A DNA stretch of 64,000 bases from Taenia hydatigena (GCA_036345935.2 JADWOT020000001.1:30571062-30635061), one strand, 5' to 3'; numbered from the stretch's first letter, positions 35,011 to 47,215 are shown. Numbers and translations are program-made. Notes: generated from the sequence alone by a model not told the origin.

Positions 35011-37489
35011 TTGTCACCCTTTATAGACCAAAAATGTAGTCTTAGGGTGGCCAATATTGCCACCCTCCTTGTAAGAGCATCCCTTTCGTCAGTCAACTGA
35101 TACGATGTTCCTCGTCGACTAGCAAACCAGCCACCAAATGGAATGGCCATGTCTCCGACTAAGTGGCTATCAGGTGTGGCTGTAACTACAAGTTAATCAG
35201 GTACTACTAGCATGCGTTTCTCCTTACCCACTGACGATTTATCATTAGCTTTGTCTGATTTCGCTTAAACATAGGGTCAAAAAAGCCTTCGGTATGACAC
35301 CAATCTTCATTTAAATTAACCTAAGGGGTGAGGAGAGGGGAAATGTGGTGTGAAACGACTATTATACGCGTTCGGTGAACACGTTTCCGGTTAATACCTA
35401 CCCTCATCTGCCTTCGAGAGAGAAGGGTACTCTCCGTGCCAGCGAAACCCTCATCACTCTGACCAGTTCATTGCACCACTAAGAGAGTGCTCACTACTTG
35501 TTCGCATTCTACTCGATGCAAAGAAAACAAGGTAGCTTTATTTTTGTCTAAACTTTTCTCTCCCAAATAAGATTTATTTAATTATAAAGTAGCTCCAGCG
35601 GGCTATCACGATGTGCCTCTTTTGTCGTGTTGCATGGCTGCCTTGCCACAAGACCTATGCAACAACGTGTTGCTCACCCAAATTGCTAGCTTTTGGACTA
35701 CTGCAAGAGATCAGCTGACTTGTTCGAGGCTCCTCGTGAGTCCCTTGAACCCTCCAAGACAAGTTGATAAGAGGCACACGTTGAGCTTGTTGCAGGTTTG
35801 ATTGACAGCAAGATCAAATTACCACTTGCATTAACTGAGGGCAAGAATCTGCTTTCACGTTGGGATTCACTTAAATTGTTCCCTTGTCGTGTGTGAGATA
35901 ATTGGGTCCACTTCCATCTCATCTGCCGAGTTGCCAAAATTTATTTTCGGCCAATTAACATAAAATTTTATTTATCTCTACTTTAGCAGTATTTAATTCG
36001 CTTCCATAGCCTTTTGTCTTCATATTGGCACTTTACTTAGCCAGGGGATAATGCCCGGTCAAAGCTGTTGGTTAGTTGATGGACTAATCAGTCATTCTAC
36101 AGTTTGGACTATGACTATATCAGTTCAAATCTTTTACTGACTCGTTAAGTAGCGGATTATGGAGGGCTGAAGGCACCTATTAAGCAGCCAACTGAGGTGG
36201 GTGATGAGCTGTTCATTAACCAGACCGCAAAGTAGTCGATTAACTAGAAACCACGGTCGCATCAAATCGTCATATCATCTTAAACATGACCAACCATTCA
36301 AACTGTTGGTCATTTTACTCATCCCAGAAATCAAAGACACGGTAGCATATTTGCTGACACCTTACCATACCAAGGGATTTGCCCCATCAGGGATTTCGAG
36401 TGTCCAGGTAGCAGCTTGGTCGGGTGAATGAGTCAGACGGCAAGTCCTTAAATATCACTGAATTCGGTCACAAACATAGGTTTTCGTTACAAAGTACCTG
36501 TGCAAAACCTAAACAAGAGTTTTGGAATCTCTGGTTAGTTTCTAACTCACGCTTGATAACCTTCACAAATCCCAATTGCAAACTGCTTTTTCTCTCCCCT
36601 AGGCATACACATCCACCAAATCTGAGCCAACCAGCTGCAAGGATTCGCCTCATTGCTAGGATCTTCGTCGTCTCCACCACGCTATCACATTCACTGTATT
36701 ATTAACGATAGGGAATGACTCCTACAAGCCTATCCACCCACTTCGACGTCATTTCCTTAAAAGAAGTAGATTAATTCAGGCAGATGTCATCCACTTTCAT
36801 TAACAACATCATGAGTGGAGAAGGATGATGAGGATTAACCACTGCGTCATTCATTCATTGAGATGGTTCTCCAACCACTTCGCCATCACTTACGATACAC
36901 CAGGACTACAGAACCGTTGCCATCTGCCCTCGAGGGAGAAGAGTACTCACTAATCCAGCATAATCCTCACCACTCTGCTGCATTCATTGCAGCACCTATG
37001 AAGAGCGCTCGCTGCCTGCACTCACTGAAAGATTCGGGTTGCTTGATAGCTAGAGATCTGACCATTAAGTAGGTTGTAGACAGGAGTGATTTGCAATGTA
37101 GAGGATAGCGTTGTTGGGATTCCAGTGGGGCACAACCTCTCTTTCGGCTTCAATCCAATTCCATGAATGCTTTGAATGCTGGAGACAATCGCATGCTCCA
37201 CGTGGCATTATTTCTTCTACTTGATGAATTGCTTATTAACTTGAGACGTAGCCTCTCTTACCCTCACCAACTATTGTGGCCTATTTGACATGACAAATGG
37301 ATAAACCAAGTCATAGCTACTGCAGTAGAGATGACAGTTCTGCCTAAAATGGTCTACTTAACCTAAGTTTTAAGGGTTTCAGTGGCATATTAGCACAGAC
37401 ATTCTCGACTTTCTTCCCCTCAAAACGAGTGAGTGAGAGCGAGCAGAGAGAGTCTGCTTCTTAATCGAAGGCAGGTGAAGACAGTTCCA
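35011..37489. other. Spacer with decayed family blocks
   Basis: 35130-35340 is a relative of 1620-1800 (GTGTGGCTGTAACTACAAGTT). 35370-35480 and 36900-37020 are family 5-prime blocks without coding capacity (GAGGGAGAAGAGTACTCAC). No exon supported. Confidence 0.35.
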
Positions 37490-38050
37490 CATTAAGATGC
37501 GTGTTCGTCGGACGCTTCTCGTATAACATTGAGAACTACTAAGTCTAGCACACATATAGCGAATGTGTCGTTGTGAAAAGTGGCTGTGGAGGTGGTTAAT
37601 CTGGCCCTTTTGATCAGCAGAGCTGCTCGTGTGCATGTATCTCGGCCTCCACGCAGCAGCACTTATCACAGAGGCAACAACTAGGCAATGACATCGCCGA
37701 GCCTTCTCCTAATGTCCTTCATCCTCATCAAGCTACGTCGGCACTCACTCAACTAGTAATAGAGAATGTCCCCTACCTGTGGTCAAGCTACTGGCTCAGA
37801 GAAAGCAACAGCTAAGCAGGAATGGATGAAAGTCGAATTTATTGCAGCATGTCAAAAAACCGACCACTGAAAGCTTCTACCAATCAAACGAACTCAATTA
37901 AACAAAGTCGGGGCGTATTCAAAGCATTGACTTTGGTTTTCCTTACTAAGCACAGCCTCCTGGCCAGGTTGAACTTAACCGAAAGCGCGAAGAGTGGAAT
38001 GGTTTAACGGAAATCCACATTCCGTACGCCTATCCACCACAGAATGTAAG
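37490..38050 (+). repeat. Diverged third copy of 27220-27730
   Basis: Matches the 27 kb block in the same orientation: hairpin AAGATGCGTGTTCGTCGGAC at 37494-37513, ATGTCCTTCATCCTCATCAA, and GACCACTGAAAGCTTCTACC. Here a frame keeps VEVVNLALLISRAARVHVSR, which aligns with VVVNLAAPISRMVHMR in the 45 kb copy, suggesting the family coding frame. Confidence 0.6.
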
Positions 38051-38149
38051 CGAATTTGAGCTCTCCGCTATAACTCTGCTAGTTCTGATGAAGCATAAGC
38101 TACAGAGAGAAATGATGAAGGAATGGTCCTTTGTGGTCGGATACCTTTG

Positions 38150-38440
38150 GGTACGGACATGAAGGCGTAAACAAACAAGCAAATCCATCGAAATGTGTGA
38201 CAGACTCGACTTTCATTCCCTTAGAGAGGGTAGAGTGAGAGCGGGCAACAAGCAGACTTCATTTGTACTGACGCAGCTCAATAGACCGATTAGTGTCACA
38301 CAAAAGAATCCGGACAGTTCCATTTGTCTTTCAGTGCCATCTTCACAGACATAGAGCACATAGGTCAGGATGTTAACTTTAAATAAACACTCAAAAGAAA
38401 AGTTGGTTACGCATTAGATCCGACCCAATATACTAAAACA
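38150..38440 (-). repeat. Inverted duplication (partner 25950-26260)
   Basis: Reverse complement of the 26 kb block. It follows directly after the third copy of the 27 kb block, so two adjacent modules of the 26-27 kb region recur here with one of them flipped. Confidence 0.6.
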
Positions 38441-41400
38441 ATCATGCGAAATGAACGCATGCGCCTAGGGCTCATACTCCCTATACGGTAAACTAGCTCG
38501 AATCGTATTCGTTTCCTCTTGTTTCTCACTGTTTGTCCTAAGGCATCGCTTCGCCTCAGATAGCTCCGTACCCGTTCGAGGCAACGATTACCCTAGGCTC
38601 AGCCTTATTTCCTTTGCACACCGCTTTCTATCTATACCGTGGTGACGCCATTCTCAACCTCACTTCAAAAGTTTGCTGGATTACCGCGATGACTGATGGG
38701 GTAAGGTCTTCTCGGACGACAAGTAGAAAACAATCAATTGAGAGGCTTAGGATGAAGAGGTGGTGATTGCTACCACTGCAGTACTATTCGCCTTCATGCT
38801 TCATCCTCGACCCAAATTGTCAGCTACGTTTGGTCAAATAGGGGACCCCGTGGTTAGAGTGACCCAATGGAAGCCACCACACGAATGCACTCAGTACAGG
38901 ACTCAACGAACTACGTCAGAAAGTCTACTTTAATAGCAAAATGCTTGTAATCTTATGCCCTCTAGCATGAGTCAAGAGAAGTAGTTCACAAGCATTCAGT
39001 GGATTGACCTGCGGTCTCGATGCGAAACGCTTTAAATTCAGGTCCAGTCTAACAGAGGACAGGTGAGAGGGAGGAGGAGGCAGTAGTGGTCGAGAGAAAG
39101 AAAGCAGTTGAATGAGAAATCATTTTAATAAAAGCCACTGATTACGCAGATCGCTCTGCAGTTCCTCAAATGCAGCATCACCCTTCCCTTAAAAGTCATA
39201 GTGAAGGAACCAACTTCAACAGTTCCGAGATCTCCACTTCACCCACATTGTTAAGTCTACCACCGCCTTGGCTCTAAATCAACTTTCCTACCCGCACTAA
39301 CACCATCACCCTTCACCACAGTAGAAACTCTCGCATTCCAACTCCTCCAATCAACCCATTTCAGCGTCATTTGTGCGCATGCACAATTCATTGGAGGAGT
39401 GAACTGCTGAGTGCAAAACCATTCAAAGAAAAGAGATTTTTATCAGTTAGTAAATGGACTGCGCCACTGTGTCTTTGAAAAGCAAACACCTATCAATGCC
39501 TTTTAACATCATCACTATGAGGGGGAAGGTCACATTGTTACTAGTTTTCGCCTCATCAAACCCTCCATCCACCATCAGTTGACTCATTCAGCAAATCCAC
39601 TCCAACCTCGTATTTGACACGCCTGACTTATTGCCGAAGAAGACCGCACCACAACCACCTGACTACTCCCAGTAGCATCTCGAACGCACGCATTTCTTCT
39701 CCATTCATCAACTAATCTACCTTACATTCCGCATCCATCTACCCAACCCTACCACAACACATCCATTTCGGTTGAAGGGTTCGTGATTAAGACTGGAATC
39801 GCTCACCAGAATAAAGCTTCCCAGATGCGAATTCAGATTAAATTAGCTTGTGGGTTGTCACCAAGTACAATGTCTCTTCCAGAATTGTCGGGTCAAACAA
39901 CAGCCTAATAGAGTGCGTGGATGCGAATGTTGAAGTAGTAAGAAAAACAGGACATCTACTTGCCGAGTCGACGCAGTAGGTCCCTCCTACACTAGTGCGG
40001 TTGATGACGTCGCAGAAGGAGTCTCACCCTCGGTCTCACCGGCGGTCGGGAAAGCGCAGTAGACCAAAGACATTAAACAAGGGAGACAAAACTCTTCTCT
40101 TCACTCACACAATCAGAGAACAAGACAATGTAGGACGGCAATATCTCACAGAGAATGGTCTCAAGGGCCGATGGTTTACTTTAAAATACTAAGCTGGAAG
40201 CCTACTTGAACAATCAACCACAATCTCACTCAAGGTGAGCCCAAACTGCCAACTACTTATGAGCACATGAGTAGAAAGGTGCAGCTGATGACTTGCACCA
40301 GACGCAGACCATCTCGTAGGTCCACTGCAAACCAAGTTTGTCTCCCGTTAGAGGTAGACATACTTCCACTCAAGACTACGATGTGCGTAACTGCCTCCTA
40401 CTGCCACCGGGTCCAATTAGAGTCATGTGCTGACTTAAGATCGTGCGAGTAAACAGTATTCAAGGCGCCTATGACTGTGAAACGTACAGCGTTTCGAGCT
40501 GGTGTACGTATGCACACGTTACTTAATCGATGATGTTTGAAAGTGGACAAGTGATGCGTTTCTCAGTCACCTGCGTGTGAACGTTTGAGCCAGCGGTACT
40601 AATGCATTGAATGTTGTAGTGTGGAAGCACACGTCGTCATCCAGTAGGACCAGTCAGAGGAATGCATCTACTTTGCACTCCTATCAATGACTACGTGGAT
40701 GACGCACAACTAGCTTTCTGTACAAGTAGCAGCAGAGATCTGCGTGGTTCCAGCAAAACCCACAGGAAAGGCATTCTTTGCAGAATGGTTGTGAACATAC
40801 GGTAAATGATCGAAGTTGAGGAAAACGCAACACTAACAGTCCACACTCCTCCACAGGTTTTTGACAAACTATGCAGCAATCAATGGCGGCGTAGTATCTC
40901 TACCCCGCTCCTCAATATCCAACACATCCTGCGCATGCGGAAGGAAGGAATGCGCCTTTATTAGTTTTAACAGTAGCAACAGTTTGGCTTTGTCAATGGT
41001 AGCAGAAATAATAATAACTAAAGTATTCGCATTACTATAAGGAGGAGGAGCAGTAGCAGCAGCAGTGTTGACGGCAGAAGGGAGAGGAAGACAGGAGGAT
41101 AGGGAAGGGAAGGGGAACAAGTTCACGTGTGGTATTCTGCACACACGGGAGGGTGCTTCCAACCACCTCTTCCAAACATCGTATGTCCTCGATGACATCG
41201 AGCAGGGCATGGGCTGGCGGGTGAGTTGGTGTGTGGATGGGTGAGTAAGTTGGTAAACAGCGCCTTAAGACTGTCCATTGAGGCCATAGATCGTTGAGGG
41301 AGGATCGATCGTCGGCACCACCACCAACACCATTGACACCGTCGGGCCCACAATTGTTTCCAGCATTCATCTCAATGTGCCCACGAGGCACTCCGTAACA

Positions 41401-41502
41401 CATTCATGCCAATTGACTCCCTACAAATGCAAAAGACGCCATTTCCATCACTTCAAACACTTCACTACTTTCCTATCCTCTTCCACTCTCTCATCCGTCC
41501 AG
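38441..41502. other. Long stretch without recognised gene
   Basis: Apparently single-copy. 39995-40192 and 40267-40452 are basic open frames without splice support. On the minus strand 40869-41403 has three overlapping open frames caused by low-complexity GGA/GCA and TCC-rich sequence; I could not choose one and treat them as shadows. Confidence 0.3.
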
Positions 41503-41556
41503 CACCCAAAAGGGAGGCTCATTCCAACCAATCCTACGTCCCCACCACTACCCTTT
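41503..41556 (+). CDS. 54-nt exon with textbook splice sites
   Basis: Preceded by CTCTTCCACTCTCTCATCCG TCCAG and followed by GTAAGTCCGC. The length is a multiple of three and all three frames are open (one reads HPKGRLIPTNPTSPPLPF), so the phase cannot be set. It is probably an upstream exon of the plus-strand gene ending around 43-44 kb, but no intermediate exon was placed between here and 42558. Confidence 0.4.
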
Positions 41557-42557
41557 GTAAGTCCGCATAAACGAGCACAAAATATTATTCCATGACTGAC
41601 ATTTCCATCCTACTACCTTCGCACAATTCTAACCACTTTTTCTACAAGAAATCCAATTTAGAAAATCGAGGCTAAAACATTACTTAAGCATTGGTTGCAA
41701 TCAGAGCCACCCTGGTCACACACTCGGATGGAGCCAAATCAGACACTATTTCACATTCCTGACAGAAAATTTGTTTCCTTCACTGCCATAGTCACAACTT
41801 TCTCGAATGTGCTAGACCAGTCCCTGAAACAGTCTTCATCAGCGGCTATAAAATCCGCTTGCTACTGCAAAGGACCGACTCAATCGCTCTGAACAGCACC
41901 TAATCGCCACACTTCCTCATCCAACGGCTTTTGAAGTGAAGGCGACAGTCTCTCAAAAGTAATTACCGGTCCGCCCTCTCTAATGCCAACTTAGGCTTTC
42001 GCATTAGTGAGGAACCAGCGTTCTCTCCCTCATTACACTTAGTAAGATTAACATTTACACCCTTAGATGCGTTTAAGCCTTTCCAACCATTAGTTCAACC
42101 GCAAATGCCCACTACTGCTAGTACTTTGAGGCTGCATAATACATTTCCATCTTTTCCTTCAACACTTTCCACCTTTTTAACATACAAGAAACGTGATAAC
42201 TTCAGAAACAACACCTTAACAGCCGTGTTTTCTCGTAAGACAAACCCGTATTTTGAACAAACATTGATATAACATGCCACAAGCACATCACCGTCGGTTT
42301 GGCTTTGTTTACCTGCATAAGTCACGATAGTGCTTGCATTTCAATGAGCAAGTTAACTGCATAGAAACTTTGCATAAATCCAAGAAAAGCACGAAACTTG
42401 ATATGGATGATTCACTTGTGCACCCAGACAAAACACATTATCCGCAGTGAATCTGTAATAACTTGAAGCTCTTGTGTCGCCACGTGTTGCAGGAAGGCGA
42501 GACGCCATTGATAACACCTAATGAATGCAAAGGACTTACGAAACTGTTGTTGCAATA

Positions 42558-43359
42558 GGAAACGTTGGATGAAGGAACGAATGTCCTCACCGGTGACGTT
42601 CACGCATACGCAACAACAGCAGTGGCACCAGCGACATTGGCGGAAGCAGGACACAGTGGAGAAGGCAAAGCATAGAAGGGCTGAGTCGCCCCTTGTGTCA
42701 ATCCACCCGCGTCCACCAACTGTCGATGTGCCGTGGAGTACCCACCACCTCCCAATCCTCCACGTGTGCCGAAGCATCGCACCTGAAATATTGAGAAATA
42801 GCTGCAAGGTGCCAGTGCTTCCTCACTCTCCTAAGAGCGGAGCACAGATCAGCAAGTGCACACCCAATCCCCATGCCGACACGGAGGACCACCACGAATC
42901 CACCCCAGTGACACGCCACAGCGTACAAGCCACACCCCACTCCTCTCCCTCAATCCTTCGCGCCAAACACACCCAACAGTGGAAACCTACTCGGCTACTT
43001 ACCTGTTCTCAACTGCTGCACCACTACTCATCACCTATACAGTTAGCAACAAGTCAATCCCTATCTCCCTACAGCAATGAGATTTCCGTACCTACGTCGT
43101 TGTCGTCGTAAGAGAACGTCTCCTTCACTCTTTCATACACCCACGGCAGAGCTCTCCCCGCCTTTTTTCTCCTTCTCCGCCACCCAGCAACCCATGTCCG
43201 CAAAGACAAAGAGACGGAGACACAATAGCAGTAGTAGACCCTGTCGTCCATGCCAACAGTCGCATCCCACAACCCAGACAGAGACGCCCCGCCGCCACGG
43301 CCACCGCGAATCACTCCAAACATCTTGCAGTGCCTACCATTCCACACACAACCATCAGG
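42558..43359 (+). CDS. Ser/Pro/His-rich protein, two exons, partial
   Basis: The longest open frame of the window (from ATG 42521, or from acceptor TTGTTGCAATAG before 42558) runs to a GTAAGA donor at 43108, whose bases also contain the frame's stop. The 80-nt intron 43108-43187 ends CTTCTCCGCCACCCAG. Exon 43188-43359 then stays open in phase (SNPCPQRQRDGDTIAVVDPV ... TIPHTTIR) to donor GTAAGTTTG. The encoded part is basic at its start (RKRWMKERM), then rich in Ser, Pro, His and Thr, with no helix or recognised domain; it looks intrinsically disordered, as in regulatory or scaffold proteins. The next exon may be 43895-43975. Antisense frames (42412-42940, 43069-43374) are shadows, though one has an acceptor-like TTTCTCAATATTTCAG at 42783. 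Confidence 0.5.
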
Positions 43360-43395
43360 GTAAGTTTGTAGCATCTAAAAAGGCAAAAAAACCAA

Positions 43396-44330
43396 ACATT
43401 GGAAAGACCGATGTGTGAGGGTCCAGCGCGCTCCAAAGCTTACATCCAGAAACACAACTACTAATAGGAAAAAGAAACACACAACTCAACAAGCAAACAC
43501 TTAAGACTGCTACAAAGTACAGTCTGCGTGGTGATACCAACCTACCATTCAGTCATCACCGAGGCCCTCTACACAACACTTTTCACAGCGAGAATCACAT
43601 CAACGCAACAAACAACCCTCGTCCTGCCCACACTCCTCCGCCATCTATATGTGCGCCAACAACACGCATATCACAGTAATGAAAATAGCACAGGCAAAAC
43701 AGGTAAAGGAGAACAGCACTTTCCCACCCAACATATGAACGCAAATTGATTCCATTGCTGCACACAAAAAGGGACAGCAACAACTCATTAAGCACATTCC
43801 AATCTTACCTAAGAAATGTGTGAAGTGATAGCGAAGGCGGGATTCGCACTCATTGCTGCTGCAGCTTCTATTCCTTCCTCTACTTCTTCTTCAGTGCCTA
43901 TTTTACCACGAAAACGGACAAAAAATGCACAATAACATTTATAAATATAGTGAATACTTATTAGCAAGAAAGTGATAATGATTTGTTGTCACGTCCTTAG
44001 CAACGTTAGAACTCCTCCCAACAAAATCTATCGTCATCAGAAAGTAAACTAATTACAAATTGCCAAAACAATCCTAACTTATCGCTTCAAGTGTCGTACA
44101 GCAAAAATTGCACGTGAGTAGGCATCGTAGCTGGAAAACAAACGTCCTATTAGCCATATTATGAGACTTTTGCGTTTACTTTACCCAAGTCACAAGTCCC
44201 TTCATCAAATTAAACCTCTCTCATCAAAACTCATTCTTACTAAAATAAAAAACTCCTTGCAAACAGCCAAAGCAATCGTACTCAAACCAAGGAAGTGTTT
44301 TGCAGTAAAAAATCAACGCAATTGGGCAAT
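43396..44330 (+). repeat. Inverted duplication (partner 63070-64000, runs off the window)
   Basis: Reverse complement of the last 0.93 kb of the window. The match begins at CAAACATTGGAAAGACCGAT and ends near CAACGCAATT. Both copies keep the acceptor CTTCTTCTTCAG with the frame LPRKRTKNAQ or LARKRTKNAQ and a TAA (43895-43935 here), and the KTAKAIVL..KKCFAVKN frame. Confidence 0.75.
43895..43975 (+). CDS. Candidate terminal exon
   Basis: After TTCCTCTACTTCTTCTTCAG. In phase with the 43359 donor it reads CLFYHENGQKMHNN and on to TGA at 43973-43975. In the other phase it reads VPILPRKRTKNAQ and stops at 43935, and that frame, not the first, is preserved in the inverted copy near 63500. Phase is therefore unresolved. 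Confidence 0.3.
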   Translation, partial: CLFYHENGQKMHNNIYKYSEYLLARK

Positions 44331-44437
44331 GCACACGCGACTGCAATTCCTCCACATTCTCCTCTCTTTCCTCCCTTCTCCCCCTTTCCCCACCCACCCA
44401 TTCACCCTCTTCCTCCATACGCCTTTTGCCTTTGCAG

Positions 44438-44562
44438 TGGAGAGGACGCCTTCGCAACAACATCCAACGCGTGCCGCTCTCACTTTCTTCATGTTGTCTT
44501 TTTTGTTGTCGCCGTTGATGCTGTTGTTGTTGCTGTTGCTGTTATCGTTTCGGGTTGAGTGA
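44438..44562 (+). CDS. Candidate terminal exon with hydrophobic C-terminus
   Basis: A long pyrimidine tract (44350-44436) ends in CTTTTGCCTTTGCAG. Two frames are open to a stop: one reads VERTPSQQHPTRAALTFFML and then a leucine run to RVE, the other GEDAFATTSNACRSHFLHVV and then a valine/alanine run. Either would give a membrane anchor. The hydrophobicity comes from a TTG/CTG repeat (44505-44545), so caution is needed. Confidence 0.3.
44505..44545 (+). repeat. Short GTT/GCT trinucleotide run
   Basis: GTTGATGCTGTTGTTGTTGC and on, an imperfect trinucleotide repeat. Confidence 0.6.
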
Positions 44563-44689
44563 CCTGTAAATGCAATGTATTTGTGCATGCTTGATTGTAA
44601 TAGATGATGCCATTTTAGCGCCACCAAAACATCGTCCAAGCCTTGGGTGAGTGGGAAGACGGACGCTCCTCATCGCCAAACGCCGACGT

Positions 44690-45012
44690 CATGTTTGCTG
44701 CCATCTGAAAACGTAGCTTACACCCCACCAACCAACAAGATGTTAGGCGGGATGTTGTACAAGTGTTCATCTTTTGTGAAGGTGAACGACGCCTGCAAGT
44801 CAATGTGAGTAAGGTCAGTCCATTGCTCCAATTGAGCAACGCGTCTATTCGTTTTGAATGTGAACTTTGCTATAAAACATGCTTAAAGTAAATTGACGTG
44901 CACAACTAATTGACAAAATGACATTCCTCGCTGTCGTTTGAACCACTTTCACGATTTGTTGGCGAACCTAACAGCATCACTATTATGCATTTATATTACT
45001 GATATAGAAATA
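44690..45012 (-). pseudogene. Family exon remnant duplicated at 62060-62400
   Basis: The minus-strand frame MLNWSNGLTLLTLTC matches ALLNWSSALNLLTW of the 60 kb gene at the same place. The plus-strand anchor GCTCCAATTGAGCAACGCGT occurs here and at 62199. After the match the frame no longer resembles the 60 kb gene, so this is an exon remnant. Confidence 0.45.
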
Positions 45013-45156
45013 TTAACAACTTTCTCATTTAGCGCGCTTTATAAATTGCCATTAGTACGTTCGCCGCTGTCTCTGTGATCAGCGCTGCCACAAGGAGACA
45101 GAGATGCACGCATATGCACCATTCTGCTAATCGGAGCGGCCAGATTGACCACCACA
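45013..45156 (-). pseudogene. Continuation of the 45 kb family copy, shifted frame
   Basis: The minus strand reads SVELLTLVNDVVVNLAAPIS then RMVHMRASLSPCG to a stop at about 45044. It aligns with VEVVNLALLISRAARVHVSR near 37590. It is one frame away from the upstream part (45157-45480), so a splice or a frameshift separates them. Confidence 0.35.
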
Positions 45157-45444
45157 TCATTCACTAACGTTAACAATTCCACAGAGACTTTGCTTGCAAT
45201 GTTTCTGTTTGATTATGTAGTCCTCAATGTCCAGCGAGGAGCGTTCGCAGAACACGCATCTTGCTTCGGGACTGTCATCATCTGCATTTAGGGAAGTAAA
45301 GTACTCACTGATCCAGTAGCCTTTCATGGATGAAGAGTGCTTCCTGGCCGCCCTCACTCCAACCGTTCGGAGGGAATACAAGCCAAACAGGCAAATGCGG
45401 AGGAGAGGGATACCGAATGCAATCACATGAACCAACAGATCCAT
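45157..45444 (-). CDS. Family 5-prime exon, best open version
   Basis: Starts MDLLVHVIAFGIPLLRICLF (one helix), then VRAARKHSSSMKGYWISEYF, then SLNADDDSPEARCVFCERSS and LDIEDYIIKQKHC to a stop. The same order of helix, VRA.K..SSSM and VF.E..S.NIEDY.VK is recoverable, with breaks, at 8.0, 11.7, 20.2, 25.6, 26.3, 28.2, 30.9, 37.5 and 59.0 kb. This is the only copy where it is one open frame. The acidic-cysteine part (CVFCE) is unlike the others. Probably an N-terminal region of the family protein; role unknown. Confidence 0.4.
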   Translation of the reverse strand: MDLLVHVIAFGIPLLRICLFGLYSLRTVGVRAARKHSSSMKGYWISEYFTSLNADDDSPEARCVFCERSSLDIEDYIIKQKHCKQSLCGIVNVSE

Positions 45445-46215
45445 CGAAACTTGTCACAGGCTCAGCTCCGACTCTTCTTTGGTGCGATGGTGAGAGAGGC
45501 AGAGTGATGAGTGTTATGCTGAGCTGCAAGCCAACAGAGGAGGTAAAAATGTCCTCACACCAAGGTCGACAATAATGGCAACGCCTTTAGTGCTGATTTG
45601 GATGACACTACGCTCCTAGTGACTCAGCTGGCGGCTGACTAGCTGGCCAGCCTGCAAACTTTGCCGGCCATTTGCACTGAAATCATTGGTTAGAGAGAAA
45701 ACTTGCAAATAACCGCTAGTCTACCTATTAACCACCTAGTCCGTCTGTTAAAAATAGCTTGCATCCTAGCCAACTCAAACAGACAAAAGCTCGGACGCTT
45801 ATCGCTGACAAGCAGCAGAACGGAAAAGGAAACACTTTAATTGTTTTCTGCGTCAGTTCCGTCCTTGGTGGATTGCTTTCACCAAGTTGCTAGATTATGT
45901 CACCTGAGGTTTGATTGAGGATGACATATCATTGATTGCTGAAGGCTTTTAGCTTACCCTTGCATGAGAGGTACAATGAGAGAATGGAGCTGGGTTGACA
46001 GTCCTACCGACTTTCTGTCCATCGACAGCGCAAATCAACTCCTAACTCTCAATTCCGGCTTACACACCTTCCAAAGTCTGTTATGTTGGAGTGATCCCTC
46101 TCGCCACTGCAGTATGCACTATGTGCTGAGATTCTCCTTCGCCAGCTCCACGACTGTCTGTTGAGACATCTATCATTACGTGCCGATGCATTTGGTCTTT
46201 CAATAAGCCGTACTG

Positions 46216-46440
46216 TCAGCAACGTCTGTTCAACAAGGCTTTTACATTCTCATTGTAATGGCCGCAACGAGCACCAACTCTCTTCCTACGGTTCTGGATG
46301 ACTTCGAGTTTAGTAGAGCACCGAGCACAGAGGCGTAGCAGAGAATGATGGTAATCTTTGCTATTTTGAATATCATTGGCGCAACCGACTAAAGCACTTG
46401 CCAAACCGACCATTATTATCATGATAATAGCGACACAGAT
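46216..46440 (-). CDS. Tetraspanin-like TM2/inner-loop exon, partial
   Basis: The minus-strand frame IIIMVGLASALVGCANDIQN then SKDYHHSLLRLCARCSTKLE. A hydrophobic helix ending GC, a short polar segment with K/D, then LLRL is the pattern of the conserved TM2-TM3 junction of tetraspanins (GCCGA..E...LL). Only one of the two cysteines is present, and the next helix is short and basic. It lies upstream of 45444 on the same strand, so the two may belong to one gene, although the domain order would then be unusual. Donor-like GTAAAAG follows GAGAAT near 46247. Confidence 0.35.
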   Translation of the reverse strand: MCVAIIMIIMVGLASALVGCANDIQNSKDYHHSLLRLCARCSTKLEVIQNRRKRVGARCGHYNENVKALLNRRC

Positions 46441-47215
46441 GGCGATTGAAGACCAATAAGCGACGAGCGCAAGTGCAAGGTCACTTCCCTACCTCAATCG
46501 TCATGGAAGACTAGTGTCGTCGATTTCGCTGGCACTTCATTGTTAATGTCGTTTTGATCAGTGCTGCCACGAGGAGGCGGTCAAGTGATTCACTGCAGAT
46601 TTGAACAGCCACATTAACAAATAAAGTTGATGTTACTCTGGCCGATTCCTTACCACAGTGAGAAGATAGTTTCAGTTCTTCTCTTATTCTAATTATTGCA
46701 TAAGGCCTCCAACCGAGGACCTCTAACCATGCATTTGAAAGGTATTGTTAATTTTACGGTCTCAGATCCTCGATGATGACACAATAGCTAATCCTTGCTA
46801 TAGCTACCAGGCTATAGTCAACTGGAACATCGCTGAAATGGCATCTGGCCTTCCACATCATTGTGATAGTTGGCATTAGTAAAAAGGCTAGAACACTAAG
46901 TGCAGTGGTCATCGAGTCTCAAAGCACGCTAACCTCACTGGCCCGGTCATTTGTCCTAGACGATGGCAATGTAGTCAGTACCGTCAACTGCCAAATGCTA
47001 AGCACACACAAATCTCAAAATCGGACATTTTAAGGAAGGGGACCTATCAGCCTTGCACTTCTAACCTTAAAATCACGTAAATGCATGCTTTACTCCTTCT
47101 TCTCATCCACTCTTCCACCCCGCTCTCCTTCGCATCATACAAACCCTTCCCACAATCGACCTCCTCATACCTTAAGCCATACCTTCCCACCTTTCTCATT
47201 TTGTTCCTTTACTAC
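46441..47215. other. Spacer, no gene recognised
   Basis: No exon with paired splice signals. The plus-strand pyrimidine-rich part 47081-47220 has an open frame (47081-47332) that I read as an artefact of CT-rich composition. Confidence 0.35.

Noticed and set aside
40869..41403. Three overlapping minus-strand open frames of 76-122 codons
   Set aside because: They overlap each other in low-complexity GGA/GCA-rich sequence, none has a convincing acceptor and donor pair with matching phase, and composition follows the base bias.
42412..42940. Minus-strand frames opposite the 196-codon ORF, including a glycine-rich one after an acceptor-like TTTCAG
   Set aside because: The plus strand has two consecutive phase-consistent splice junctions, so I prefer the plus-strand gene. 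The minus exon stays as a listed competitor only.
44505..44562. Leucine or valine run as a genuine membrane anchor
   Set aside because: The run comes from a trinucleotide repeat readable as hydrophobic in two frames, so it is weak evidence by itself; listed at low confidence.
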